A DNA stretch of 64,000 bases. Source: Arbacia lixula (lineage: Eukaryota; Echinodermata; Echinoidea; Arbacioida; Arbaciidae). The notes under the pieces were generated by a model, which saw nothing but the letters and a program-made list of their open reading frames with translations, had not been told where the DNA came from and did no database searches. The position numbers and the translations under genes were made by a program. This document shows, piece by piece, positions 1-10,712 of this stretch. The stretch is taken from NCBI GenBank assembly GCA_963669155.1, contig OZ022589.1, forward strand, positions 7,389,342 to 7,453,341, written 5' to 3'. How positions within the stretch are numbered: position 1 is the first letter of the stretch; the number at the start of each line of letters is the position of its first letter.

Positions 1-1469
1 TGTTTCACCTCTGCAAAGCGTTTAAATATAGATAATGAGTATTCGATGATTTTATTTAAATGTGTACTTACTGAAAGCGTCTGAATCGTCCAAAATTTGT
101 TTCAATTCTTCATCTCACTTTATCGGAGTTTCTCGTGATTCGTGGGTGCCGCCATTAGCGTAAGCAGCATTGGTATCGATCATGTTAATTCTCGGTATCG
201 CGATATCGTTTTGATATCGTGTTGATATCGCGTGCTGCCAGTAAAAAAAAAATTACACGTTAATTACGGGTAATTAACCAATCAGATTGCAGAGATTCTG
301 ACACCCATTCTATAATACACTCACTTTCATATATATATATATATAGTACTACGGAAATTTACTTACAGAAATATTTGTTAGTACAATTAAAGATGAACAT
401 TTTGTCGTAATTATTGTTTTCTGGATTCAATGAGGTGGCATTTATTTATCTTTTAAGAAAACGGTTATTGAAATTCATGCTCAAATATTCCTTCTATCTG
501 GTTATATACCGGTTATCTATTGTAGTGTACGAAAATATGACACAAGTCAATAGGCCTAATGCATGCATGAATATTCATAAGCATCTCAGTTATCATGTGG
601 GTAATTCAAGAAAAGCCCATATGGTCCCATATGTGTTTTATATGGCTCAGTCGACCTTGAAATAAGACCACATTACCCATATACGTACATGGGGCCCATA
701 TGGTTTTATTTTCTGGGTTCTAGATGGCACACACACCATATGGGCCCCATATGGTTATTATCTGGTTTCTAGGTGGCACAAACCATGAGGGCCACATATG
801 GTTTGAACATGGTACATATGGGGCCCAGTGAACCCACATGATTCCCATATCTGCCCCAGGACTTTGCTATCTGGGTTCCAATTACTAGTTCTTCCAATCA
901 CTGGAAGTTTTGGGGGGGTGTTTTTTTTCAACTCTCACCAAAGCATGAGCATGCGCATTACACATGTACTTCTAAATGTGCTATTGGTCGAAGGCCTATA
1001 ATTTAATGGTATACTTTTAAGTCAATTTTACGGGTTGGGTCTGTAATTAGTGATATGCTGTTGTTTAATTTTGATTCACATCATCCAAGCTTATTGTTAG
1101 TAGAGATAAGGATAGAAAACAAATTAAAGTGGATTTCTAAATAGAAAAACAAAAAGGGGGGGGGGAGGAAATGTTATGGCTTCCTTAATACATAGAGATA
1201 GAGGGAAACCAACTAATCAAAACAAATTAAAAAAAAATCAAAAGATTACGCAATGGTTGCCAGGCGTTCAGGTGTCGTGACTTATGGGCCAAATCAATGA
1301 CCTTTTACCGACTACCATTAGTGCCCTTCTGATATGGCGATCTCGGCCCAAAGCATGTCTCTTCGTAAACTCCTGGAACTCTAGCCGAGGCCCTGACGAT
1401 TTAGGGGAGGAAACAAGGCTGATCCCAATCACACGGTGCCAAACCGCAAAAATCCTTGAACCTGTATTA

Positions 1470-1552
1470 GCGTCAGACGAGATTCGAACCCGTGCGAGGC
1501 GCACGAGTGTGAGCTTACTGCCGGCGCCTTAGACCTCTCGGCCATAAGAACG
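1470..1552 (-). repeat. tRNA-like sequence with pol III A and B boxes (probable SINE head)
   Basis: On the minus strand, TGGCCGAGAGGTCTAAGGCG matches the A box and D arm of Leu/Ser tRNAs, and GGGTTCGAATC about 35 nt later is a perfect B box. The T arm folds (ACGGG/CTCGT). The acceptor ends do not pair and no proper anticodon arm forms, so it is not a working tRNA. A tRNA-derived SINE head or tRNA pseudogene is most likely; the 190 bp downstream (1280-1470) could be the SINE body. Confidence 0.55.
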
Positions 1553-1630
1553 TCGGTGCGCATCCGGGAGAATTTAGCCGCTACATGGTGTTTATGTTTA
1601 TGTTTGCATCCCTCCACGATGAATGTTTTA

Positions 1631-2190
1631 GCCACCCTAAACTGTCAATGTATCGTGCCCGAAATCGTTCATGCACTATGAGCATAGTCTTTTGTTATGC
1701 GCACATTTCAAAGGGACCCTTTGAAATTTTGCCCGCATAACAAAAGATCGTGTCCGTAGTGTAAGTAATACACACAGACCCGTGGTACACACAGGAGTCA
1801 TGACCGTCATAGCCGTCATAGCCACCCTAAACTGTAAATGTATCGTGCCCGAGATCGTTCATACACTATGAGCATGGTCTTTTGTTATGCGGACATTTCA
1901 AAGGGACCCTTTGAAATTTTGACCGAACAACAAAAGATCGTGTCCGTAGTGTAAGTAATACACACAGACCCGTGGCACACACAGGAGTCATGACCGTCAT
2001 AGCCGTCATAGCCACCCTAAACTGTAAATGTATCGTGCCCGAGATCGTTCATACACTATGAGCATGGTCTTTTGTTATGCGGACATTTCAAAGGGACCCT
2101 TTGAAATTTTGCCCTCATAACAAAAGATCGTGTCCGTAGTGTCAGTAATACACACAGACCCGTGGTACACCCAGAGTCATGACCGTATGT
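1631..2190. repeat. Three tandem copies of a 190 bp palindrome-containing unit
   Basis: Units start with GCCACCCTAAACTG at 1631, 1821 and 2011, an exact 190 bp spacing, and differ by few substitutions. Each contains a near-perfect palindrome (copy 1: 1689-1745) of about 57 bp, with arms CTTTTGTTATGCG / CGCATAACAAAAG and centre CAAAGGGACCCTTTG. Single diverged copies of the palindrome occur at 3305-3375 and 42,510-42,590. This suggests a small foldback element that became a short satellite here. Confidence 0.85.
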
Positions 2191-2369
2191 ATTCAGAGTA
2201 CATGCTAAGTTTAATGTGTAGCTTATCGCTGGTTTAACGTTGTATTGTACGACGATATCCAGTGGATGTTAGAATGGTGTTATTTAAGTGTTGCATATGC
2301 CATCGTACAGGGCTTTTGAATAAGTCGTTTTCGCAATGTATTCATAACTTTATCCCTAAGACCATGGAT

Positions 2370-2635
2370 GTTTAAGCACATGGATATACATCGCTTTGAA
2401 CAAGGTTTGATGCCGCCACTTAATATTCATGACTAGCAGCTGCTCTCAACAATATGATGTATGCGCGATTGCGTCACGTTCACCTGGATTTCATAATAGG
2501 TCATACGCATTCCTATACATGCATACATTTCAGCTTTCGCTGCTGAACTTTTAATTTTGTCACTAAGTGCTTCTTACATAGTTAAAAAGGACGAGTGAAT
2601 ACGAAATTTGATACTTTTTGAGATGGAAATACTAG
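2370..2635. repeat. Dispersed repeat, copy 1 (about 265 bp)
   Basis: The segment with GAACAAGGTTTGA, CAGCTGCTCT and TTTCAGCTTTCGCTG recurs in the same order and orientation at 13095-13355 with moderate divergence. There is no coding potential. Class unknown. Confidence 0.65.
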
Positions 2636-2768
2636 CTTAAATGGGAACTTATTTTTCTAATTTAGTAACCCTTTAAGGCGTTAACCCTTTGTGTGCCATA
2701 AGTGTATTTTCACCAGTAATGTACACAAACACCATAGAAAAGCATTGTGCCTGACAGATGCATGGTTA

Positions 2769-3289
2769 AAGACAGCCCGTCCCTTTTTCTGATCACCACA
2801 AAACCATCGAAACATTGGCAAAACATATAGAGAAGTGTTAGCAAGCTCTATATACACAATTTGAAACTGATACGTAGTGTAAAATTCAAATAATGCACGT
2901 AAACAACGTCTGATTAATAGTCTTTACCTCAGGCTCTTAGCAGTTTTTGTTGAAATATCTGCTTTATTGATTAATCTGTTTATTAAATTAAAAATCGCAT
3001 TATGAAAAAATTGTTCTATGGAAGGAATCATCTCCAAAGTTTGGTAGTTACTCATAAAATTAGGATTTCACACATGCATAATAACCACATAGATACTGTA
3101 ACAAAGACTAATACTTTTTTCGTAGTACGAAAAAAGTCGGTTTGAAATTTAACGGCTGAAATTTTTTACATATACAGAAAGCTTCAACATGCTATATTCT
3201 TAGAAATGGTCTTGAATCACACTTTCTTCAATTTAAGATCGTGATAGACGATTTCAAATTTTAAGCTTGCAAAAGGGACGGACAATCTT
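2769..3289 (+). mobile_element. TA-flanked MITE, copy 1 (Tc1/mariner-like target site)
   Basis: A 521 bp element. The left end AAGACAGCCCGTCCC and the inverted right end GGGACGGACAATCTT form imperfect terminal inverted repeats, and TA lies directly outside both ends. A second copy in opposite orientation is at 48792-49295, with the same interior. No transposase frame is present, so it is non-autonomous. The superfamily call rests only on the TA target site. Confidence 0.78.
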
Positions 3290-3304
3290 TAACACTATAA
3301 ACAT

Positions 3305-3375
3305 GATCTTTTGTTATGCGGACAACGTTTAAAAGAACCCTTTAAAATTTTGTCCGCGTAACAAAAGACCATGTT
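3305..3375. repeat. Single copy of the TTTTGTTATGCGGAC palindrome
   Basis: Arms CTTTTGTTATGCGGAC and GTCCGCGTAACAAAAG around an AT-rich centre with AACCCTTTAAAA. It is the same palindrome as inside the 190 bp tandem units at 1631-2190, flanked by CATGATC and GACCATG, which extend the pairing. Confidence 0.75.
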
Positions 3376-3412
3376 CACAATGAAAGCTAGGCTGCGATAT
3401 ATGTGTACTTAC

Positions 3413-3519
3413 CCGTCATTGTTGAGATCGGAAGTGACCAGTGTGTGGCCGAAGTATGACCCCATGTCCCCATTCTCGAGGGCTTTGTACTCATTAAGGT
3501 CACTGCCGTATAACACCAC
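3413..3519 (-). CDS. Integrin alpha subunit, exon 9 (FG-GAP repeat); gene continues off the left edge
   Basis: 107 nt, acceptor AAACAG, donor GTAAGT. It begins VVLYGSDLNEYKALENGDMG and continues SYFGHTLVTSDLNNDG. The GDMGSYFG and SDLNNDG segments are textbook integrin alpha FG-GAP and calcium-loop sequences (GEQMGSYFGYSVAVTDLNGDG). It ends two nt into a codon, so at least one more exon must follow. I could not place that exon confidently in 1-3412, so the rest of the propeller, the leg domains and the membrane anchor should lie beyond the window. Confidence 0.88.
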
Positions 3520-3625
3520 CTGTTTGGGGGACAAACATGTGATAAATGGTAGATGTATGCGTTTCCTAGTAATGTGTGGGCGTAGTATGACCCCCTGTCC
3601 CTATATTGTACAGAGTACTGTTACC

Positions 3626-3860
3626 CATTAAAGGAAAAGTCCACCCTGGGTAAGTTGATTTTTAGTAAAAGTGACAGAAATATATGAGTGAATGTTTAAT
3701 GAAAATCCATCATTGATATATCATTAGAGACATGTTTTTATGCACATACCTCAATGGAAAATGTTTATTCCTTCATCAAGAACAGCAAAAGAACGATTCA
3801 TGGAATCATGCATCAATAAGCCAGTTCATAATTACATCATGGTCGGACACTCCACTGTAT
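3626..3860 (+). repeat. TTAAAGGRAA-type dispersed repeat, partial
   Basis: Begins TTAAAGGAAAAGTCCACCCTGG and continues with AGTGACAGAAATAT and GAAAATCC, shared with copies at 10440, 18340, 27990 and 60896. The stretch TATTCCTTCATCAAGAA is shared with the 10440 copy. Probably a non-autonomous element. Right boundary uncertain. Confidence 0.6.
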
Positions 3861-4229
3861 CAAGAAAGACTATGGATTTGATCATAAAGCTGTGTAGGTG
3901 TGTTATTTTACAGCGTGCCCATACCAACAATAGAAGGCAGGTGCATATGGTGGAATGTTCTTTCACTAATTTCTCATATCTGAATCGCCACTACCTCTCA
4001 CTCTCCCCAATACTGTACAGCATTCGGTTGTTCCCATGTCAATTCAACCAAAGAAGTTGACTTCGCAGTCAAACGGTGCCCACTAGTACACACCGCTCTT
4101 AACGCAATTCAGATCGTTCGTTTCCCCTAATCACATCATTTAAATACCCCGGTAGACTGGAAACCAGATAGTGCAGTGACTGATGATTTCAGTACAGGTA
4201 TAGGTAGCCAGAAAATGCAATAAGATTAC

Positions 4230-4318
4230 CTTCCCGAAAGCCTGTCTGTGTCTGGGGACAGCGATGGCGAATTCTGGTCGCGAATCATCCTTAAAGTTCC
4301 CCGAAGCAACCGCGTATC
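4230..4318 (-). CDS. Integrin alpha subunit, exon 8 (FG-GAP repeat)
   Basis: 89 nt, acceptor TTTAAG, donor GTAATC. With the carried base it gives 30 codons: GYAVASGNFKDDSRPEFAIA, then VPRHRQAFGK. This is a full FG-GAP motif (GYSVAVGDFNGDGxxDFxxGVPR). The calcium loop DxNxDGxxD of canonical repeats is degenerate here (NFKDDSRPE). The exon ends in phase 0 and joins exon 9 as FGK-VVLYGSD. Confidence 0.87.
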
Positions 4319-5067
4319 CTTAAAGGTGTAGAAAAAACCCCAAAGTAATGATTATTTTACCTTAATATTCCACATGTCGGTGAGTGGTTCTAGCTCCCAT
4401 AACCCTTTAAGACCAGGAACTCGTTGCATAAAAGTATCATTAATGGTAACTCTGCCATCAAGGATATGGTAACTACCATGGTAACATCGCTCAACAGCCA
4501 ATCGAATTCAAGGTTTCCATAGAAGTTGCCATTGGTACCGAAGTTACCATTAATGGTCAGTTGTATGCAACAGGGCACAGGTACCCTTAAGGGGGTGGCC
4601 TACCAAGGAGAATATTTCAAATGTAAGAACTCAAATCGAGCTGAAATGTACACATTGTAAAGCTGAAGGAGGTGCCATGCTGCATATGTATGTATGTTTC
4701 CAACTATTGTAAGTTACCATTTATGGTAATTGCTGTAAAGCTAAAAGCCCATTGGCTGCTACCATGGATGTTACCATTAAAAGTAAATTATAACAATTGA
4801 AAATATATATGAAACAGGGTCCTGGTAAGGGGAAATCTCATCAATTCATTGTCTTTACATTCCTTCCTTTTAAATGGGTATTTATCATAAACACAAATGT
4901 TAAGGATGTCATTTATCGAAAAGTGAACATCATGAAATTATAATGTTACCATGGTTACTGGAACTGAGGAACGGAGAGGGTAGGGGGGAAGGGGGGGGGC
5001 GGTGACTTGGAAACTGGCCCTAGGGTCCCACCTCGTGATTCAACCACGATATCGTAGACGTACTTAC

Positions 5068-5160
5068 CCATGTACGCGTCCTCTCTGCTCGCCCCTGTAC
5101 CTCGCTTCGTCGGCCTTTTCTGCCTTCTCTCTCCTTGCCTATTACTCGTCCAGAATTGGC
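5068..5160 (-). CDS. Integrin alpha subunit, exon 7 (basic insert before blade 3)
   Basis: 93 nt, acceptor CCACCAG, donor GTAAGT. It reads GQFWTSNRQGE, then a strongly basic stretch RRQKRPTKRG, and ends REDAYM plus one nt that completes Gly in exon 8. The flanks match the family (W-x-G-x-L ... DDSYLGYSV). The middle, which in other alphas is a loop of a few dozen residues, is Arg/Lys-rich and contains RQKR, a furin-like R-x-K-R match. Whether it is cleaved is unknown. Confidence 0.83.
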
Positions 5161-6264
5161 CTGGTGGGGAGATGCATTTTGGTTTAACTCTTAAATAATA
5201 CATACAATTCAAATAAAACAACAGTTTATTTGACGCACAAGGGATTAAACGGATACATAAGCCAATCTTGCGATATCTTCGCTAACAATACAATAAACCG
5301 TTTTCTAACAACCCCCCCCCCCCACATACACACACACACACATACTAACTGTTATTGCAATCACCTGCATTTCATGATGCAGTTTCAATGGGTGGAATTC
5401 ATTTGAACATATTACTTGTTGCTTCTCGGACAAGCCTTGGACATTACAAACATATTGTTTGAACGACGGGCTATTTGCATACATGACGAAAATGGTATGT
5501 TCAAAGCGTATGGAATCATACTTTTCAATGATATGTTGGTTGGGTACATAGGGGTATACGCAACTGAGCAATATGTACTCAGAATGTGGTGGGAAAATAC
5601 TACTGGTTCACTTTTTACACAAAACAATAGGCAGGGTGTACCCGAAAAATATCAAGACTAGACACAAACACACGAAGCGTGGACACAAAATGATAGCATT
5701 CAGATTCCTGCTCGAAATCACAATTTTTTTTTGGTTTATAGGAAATGGCTGCTTTTTATAGTAGCCAACTTACGCTATCAGAGCACACGCATTTATTATC
5801 GACTTTAAAAATGATAAACATGTCATCTTTTCACGTTTAGTAGCCCTTTTTCAAATAATGCGTACACATGTGAATTAGTGATTCCTTGATTAAGAAAGGC
5901 AATTTCCAAAAACAGCGTAAAAAGAAGATGATGCAACGTTTGGGACAAAGCGACATCTTTCACTTCAACGCCGGAGAAGAACTAATACGCCCCTAAACAT
6001 GTTAAATTAATCATCAGTCTCAACCCCCATGCCAACATCCACGCCAAACAACTACCAGACACTAAGGTCAAACTTAGTTTCTTTGCCAATTTGACAACGA
6101 CATAATCACTTAGTTAATCCTAACATAATTACTCATTAGCTTTCTCACTTGTTGACTAAGCACGCGCTTACTCACAAAACCACCTACGCGAAGAAGCACC
6201 AAACACATAACAATAAAGAACAACAAAACATGTCTCGCGAAAAATATTGAACGAAACAACTCAC

Positions 6265-6307
6265 CTTCGTGTCTTCCGAGTCCAATTGCTCCAAATACAA
6301 TATTTCT
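6265..6307 (-). CDS. Integrin alpha subunit, exon 6 (43-nt exon)
   Basis: 43 nt, acceptor ATCACAG, donor GTGAGT. It reads RNIVFGAIGLGRHE plus one nt. This is the blade 2/3 strand equivalent to (R)VLLGGPGSFYWQG of other integrin alpha chains. The carried G and the first bases of exon 7 make Gly, giving RHEGQFW. It was found through frame and splice continuity because it is too short to stand out as an open reading frame. Confidence 0.8.
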
Positions 6308-6984
6308 CTGTGATGAAATAATAAATGAATTTGATATTAACGTCAAAAACATTGGTGAATTATGATCATAACATGATTACTACTGGAACACACATTGAAG
6401 GAAAGGAGACAAGTGCATTAATTTCACTTTGGACCGAAGGAGAAAGATGTTTTCTAAGCAAAAGGGTGTGAAAACTCGCCAAGCAACAATTTTTTGTCAG
6501 TCCTGATAGAATAAAAATGGATAATTGTATCATTTTGTGAAGTATGAGGATGAAAAAATCTAATTGCATTTAATTCGATAGCACTTTATATCATGTCATG
6601 TCATTTATTTTGCATACGCAACGAAAAATACTACTTGTCATTGTATGATAGATGAGGCTTTATATAGTGTAATGTATTATTAATTTAGCATAATAAGATC
6701 ATAAATCATATATGATTTAATGTATTTGTCATCCCACTTAAACAGTTACTTTCAAAATATAATATAATGTCATCATAATAACCTAATAATTATAGTGTAG
6801 TTGTGTCCAGACAAAGTTCAAAAGAATCGTAACTTCGTTGTAAGTAGCGTGGCAACTGCTATAATAGTTAGAGCTTATTGGCTGGCTATAAAGCAGTTGC
6901 CATTGATTGTAACTTCCGATTATCATAAAAAAAATTGTTAAGCTATAAAATAGATCCTTGAAGAAACATAAAAAGTGCATTCAC

Positions 6985-7028
6985 CTCACCGACGTCCGCG
7001 CTAAAACCGAATTGGCATCTCCTATCGC
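6985..7028 (-). CDS. Integrin alpha subunit, exon 5 (44-nt exon)
   Basis: A 44 nt exon after acceptor TTACAG. With the carried G it reads GDRRCQFGFSADVGE, matching integrin alpha (F)C-x-x-G-F-S-x-D. Two donors are possible: GTGAGG after 6990 and GTGAAT after 6985. Only the second keeps the frame into exon 6 (VGE-RNIVFGAIG), so I chose it although its consensus is weaker. Confidence 0.75.
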
Positions 7029-7501
7029 CTGTAAGATACAAACATATCAAGAGTGGGTGGGGTGGGGGCGGGGATGAGGGGGGGGGGGGTGTAAATTGTA
7101 TTTTCATGTGTGAACTACTGTGGGTACTTTAAACACTCCACATTAATTCGATATAATTGGAACAAAACACTATTATCATGAAAAAAGTATTTGATTATGT
7201 CGGAAATTTACACGAGCTTCTGTTAACACACTAAAAACCATTAAATAGCTAAAGGATCTAAAATCAAATAAAGACATTAGCGGACAGTTAACTATTATGT
7301 AGAATAAATGGAATGAGAATTAAAAAAAATAAAACGAAATTTAAAACGGAATCAACGTTCCTTTTTAAGCAGATAATTTTTTTCAGCTGAATGCGTTAAC
7401 CTTCTTAGTCACATAGGCACATACACATGTATCAAACAAATGAGGTTTTCATAAGGTTGTACTGGGATGGTTAAGACGCAGAAAGCGACCAGTTGACTGA
7501 C

Positions 7502-7637
7502 CTCCCGTGATGCATGGAAGCAGGATGTTGGGTGTGTGGAAGTCATCCTGCGAGATGACGAAACATCCTCCCAGGAGATCCCGCTGCTGGGAGCCGTCGT
7601 TCTTGTAGAAGTAGTACTGGTAGCGAGGACGACAAAT
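7502..7637 (-). CDS. Integrin alpha subunit, exon 4 (blade 2, cysteine pair)
   Basis: 136 nt, acceptor CTCCAG, donor GTCAGT. It reads ICRPRYQYYFYKNDG, then LLGGCFV, and ends LLPCITG plus one nt. The spacing C-x-P-x-Y ... GxCFV ... PC matches the disulfide-bearing blade-2 region of integrin alpha chains (CAPLYHWR ... VGTCFL ... PC). The intron 5' of this exon on the gene strand starts with a long CT-rich tract on the minus strand, so the open frame runs artificially into simple-sequence DNA. The junction to exon 5 restores a Gly codon. Confidence 0.87.
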
Positions 7638-7639
7638 CT

Positions 7640-7661
7640 GGAGGATAGCAGGTAGAAGGAA

Positions 7662-7701
<40 letters not shown>

Positions 7702-7816
7702 TGAGTGAGAGAGAGATGGAGAGAGAGAGAGGGGGGAGAGAAGGGAGGGGATATAGTGACATTTATATTGATATATGGAAGGAAGGAGGAAGGAAGGAAG
7801 GAAGAGATAGTAACAG

Positions 7817-7853
<37 letters not shown>

Positions 7854-8310
7854 GGTGTGTGTGTGTGTGTAGGGGAAGAGGAAAGAAGAACGGACGGAGA
7901 GAAAGCGGGATTGGTGTGAGAGAAATATGAAGAGGGGAAGGAAAGGAATAGAGGGGAGGAAAGGAAAGGATGGAGAGAGAACGCACAGAGAGATAGAGAC
8001 AGAGGGATACAGAGAGACAAAGAGAGAGAGATAGAGAGAGAGAGAGGGAGGGAGGGAGGGAGAGAGAGAAAGAGAGTTTGATGGAGACAGCGAACGGGGC
8101 AGTGAGGAAATAGAGTATGTGAGAGAGTGAGACAGACAGACATACAGACAGGACAGACAGACATACAGAGAGACAGAGAACCAAACAGAGAGAAGAGAGA
8201 GTATGAGAGACACAGACAGTGAGAGAGAGAGAGACAGAGAGAGAGACAGAGAGACTGACAAACATGCAAAGACAGACCGAGAGAAAAGTGCAAGAGCTAC
8301 CAGGGATGAT
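7640..8310. repeat. (GA)n-rich simple-sequence region with (TA)n and (GT)n
   Basis: About 670 bp of purine-rich (GA)n, (GGA)n and GACA repeats, interrupted by (TA)n and (GT)n at 7818-7870. Read on the minus strand it gives long artificial Ser/Leu-rich frames. It lies at the 3' end of the integrin intron preceding exon 4. Confidence 0.9.
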
Positions 8311-8669
8311 GTAGGGTGGATTTCCTCTTGGCTGAAGGATATCCTTCTTTCGTGTCTTTCCGGACTCGCTAAAAATGGCACACGCCGTATTTTGTCCATT
8401 AATTAACAATAACAATAACTTGGAACTGACCTCGATCGTGTGATAAGCATCTTACTCTGGGAAAAAGAACACATTCCCGAAGACTTGAAATGTTTGACAT
8501 AATGGATTTTGTAGGGAGGTCAACAACATGTCTCCAACTACATACATCTTGTGTTCTTCAGTTTGTGCCAAATTACAAAATACAAAATTCAACCAATCAT
8601 GCTCCGCTTTGAGTCATTTTATTTGTCTTCTTAACACGCACATATTCACGTTATCTCCCTCTCACTCTA

Positions 8670-8700
<31 letters not shown>

Positions 8701-8901
8701 TACTTAAGCCTTTTGTTATCAATGATAATGAAGTCCATCGAAAAATGTTTGAGCATTTATTGGATTCGGGTCCTGAAATCTATGATTTTTTTTAAGTATT
8801 GGTAAAAAAGTTAACCCTTTGTATGTCAGACGAACTGCTGCTTTGTGGTTTTGTGTGTATTACTTGTGCGATAATACATGACTGGCGCATAAAGAGTTTA
8901 A

Positions 8902-9264
8902 AGGGAATATACTGTACCGGGAAGACAAAAAAGTGATCGTGAGCAATCTTCTTGCCAATGGTCTTAAATTCATGCATTGTTAATTTTTTAGAAACTTGCT
9001 GACAGTTATTTGCCCTCAAATGATCCGTATTTGGAGTAATTAGTGAATTACGCACATGCTCAAAATCTCCGGGCCCAACATTTTGAGGATTTGTGATTTA
9101 ATCACTAATTAGTCCAAATGTTGATCATTTGAGGGCAAATATTTTTCAGCAAGTTTCTAAAATCAACAATACATTACTTTAAGACCATTGGCAAGAAGAT
9201 TGCTCACAATCACCCTTTTGATTTTTTTTTTTGTTTCTTTGTCTCTTTGTACATAATATTCTCC
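8902..9264. mobile_element. TTAA-flanked palindromic MITE, copy 1 (piggyBac-like target site)
   Basis: A 363 bp inverted repeat: the arms pair over nearly their whole length (CTTGCCAATGGTCTTAAA on one side, TTTAAGACCATTGGCAAG on the other) around a centre near 9075. TTAA lies directly outside both ends (8898-8901 and 9265-9268). The left end is AGGGAATATACTGT. There is no coding capacity. It lies in the integrin intron between exons 3 and 4. Confidence 0.82.
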
Positions 9265-10439
9265 TTAAGTACATCATGACTGCTGACATGACTGGTTTCC
9301 TTTTGTATTCACACACAGTTGATGAGCGCGGAGCTCTAGAATAAATATTTGTACAAGTCATAAACTCGTTCATTTGCACCCATTCTTTCGTCCCTCATGA
9401 ACCGGGCATTCTCGACTCGGTCAATTTCTCTGACACCTGTAAAATCGAGGTGGAAATGAGAATTAATTCCGGGTTTGGATTAGTTGGACAACAGTGCCAT
9501 GCACGGTCAAGGTTTAATTTAATGACAATTGCTCTTCTGTTCGGGTACTGGAGAAGCAAAATCAGGCTAAAGAGGAGTTGATGGGGATGAGGAAGGGACG
9601 TGAGGGGGCGCGGTGGGGGGGGGGGCGGATCCATCGTTCTACGATCATGCCATACGATCATAATAACTATACGGTACACCGCTACAATTTGTTTCTCATC
9701 ATGGTAACTCAATTGGGAAGAGCTCAATACACACAAACAACAAACAAAACATTTATGTCAACCGAGACTTATTAAAATGTAGATCCGTACTATGATATTA
9801 ACAAATTCAGTCAGGGATTAGTTTTCCCGGTGTAGCGGTGCAATATCTACACATTTTTGGGCAGATCGCTCTACAAAATCAGAGATGTTTGGTAATTATT
9901 ATTAATTGGTCCGCATAACTTTCTCACAAATAGGAGACCACTGATTGGACTTGCTCATCGAATTTCGAGTACTAAATAATTCACTGTCAGTGCACGTTTA
10001 ATGCATATTCGACTTTATTCGACCCTAACAACCAATTCTTGGAGATAACCATCCTTCACAAAAAAAGCTAACGGTAATTAAATCACATGATTACGTAACA
10101 AGTTCCGTTTGTATGACTGATGGTTCGTGTTTCACTCCGATACCGTCCTCAGATTAGATTTTCTGATATTTTGGTCAATAACCTTCCCTTCCCTAGCCTA
10201 GGTTCTAGACCGTGAATTGCATAAATACATGCACTTACCACTGATTCTTATCTATGTCTGGAAGCAGAGACTAAGCCAACTTTCATGCATGCTGCTACTA
10301 CAGGCTTAGATCATGTTGCCAGATTTACATGTAACTGTGAATCAGTAAATTAGGTAGCGTCCACGCACTCTACAGCCTCCCATATGCTGTGTACTATTTT
10401 ATTTGAAATGTTAATTTTCTCAAACTTTACCCGTGCATT

Positions 10440-10712
10440 TCATATGTCATTAGAAAACACACATACCCCTATGGAAAAGATTTATTCCTTCATCAAGAAA
10501 CAAAAAAAAAAATGGGGGAAGGGGTCATGAAATCATATAGCAGGCAACATATGTGAGAACATCTCTCACATGACGTCGCAAAATTACAAATGACAAATAT
10601 CATAACTATCTAATCCTATGACGGATTTTCGTCAAAACTTCACTTAATATTATTTTCATATTTTTGCCTTTATAAAAACCTACTTTACTTCAGGGTAGAC
10701 TTTCCCTTTAAC
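10440..10712 (-). repeat. TTAAAGGRAA-type dispersed repeat
   Basis: Reverse-orientation member: it ends GGGTAGACTTTCCCTTTAA, which is the family terminus. Upstream are GACGGATTTTCGTCAAA and ATATCATAAC, shared with the 27990 copy. It lies in the integrin intron between exons 3 and 4. Confidence 0.65.

Noticed and set aside
1-130. Exon-like minus-strand segment (EELKQILDDSDAF before a TTCA|GTAAGT donor at about 70)
   Set aside because: It has a good donor and a protein-like reading, but it does not match the next integrin FG-GAP blade, no clear acceptor precedes it, and there is a stop just upstream in frame. Left unassigned.
7449-8399. 316- and 290-residue Ser/Leu-rich open frames on the minus strand
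   Set aside because: They are (CT)n simple sequence running into real integrin exon 4. Only 7502-7637 is coding.
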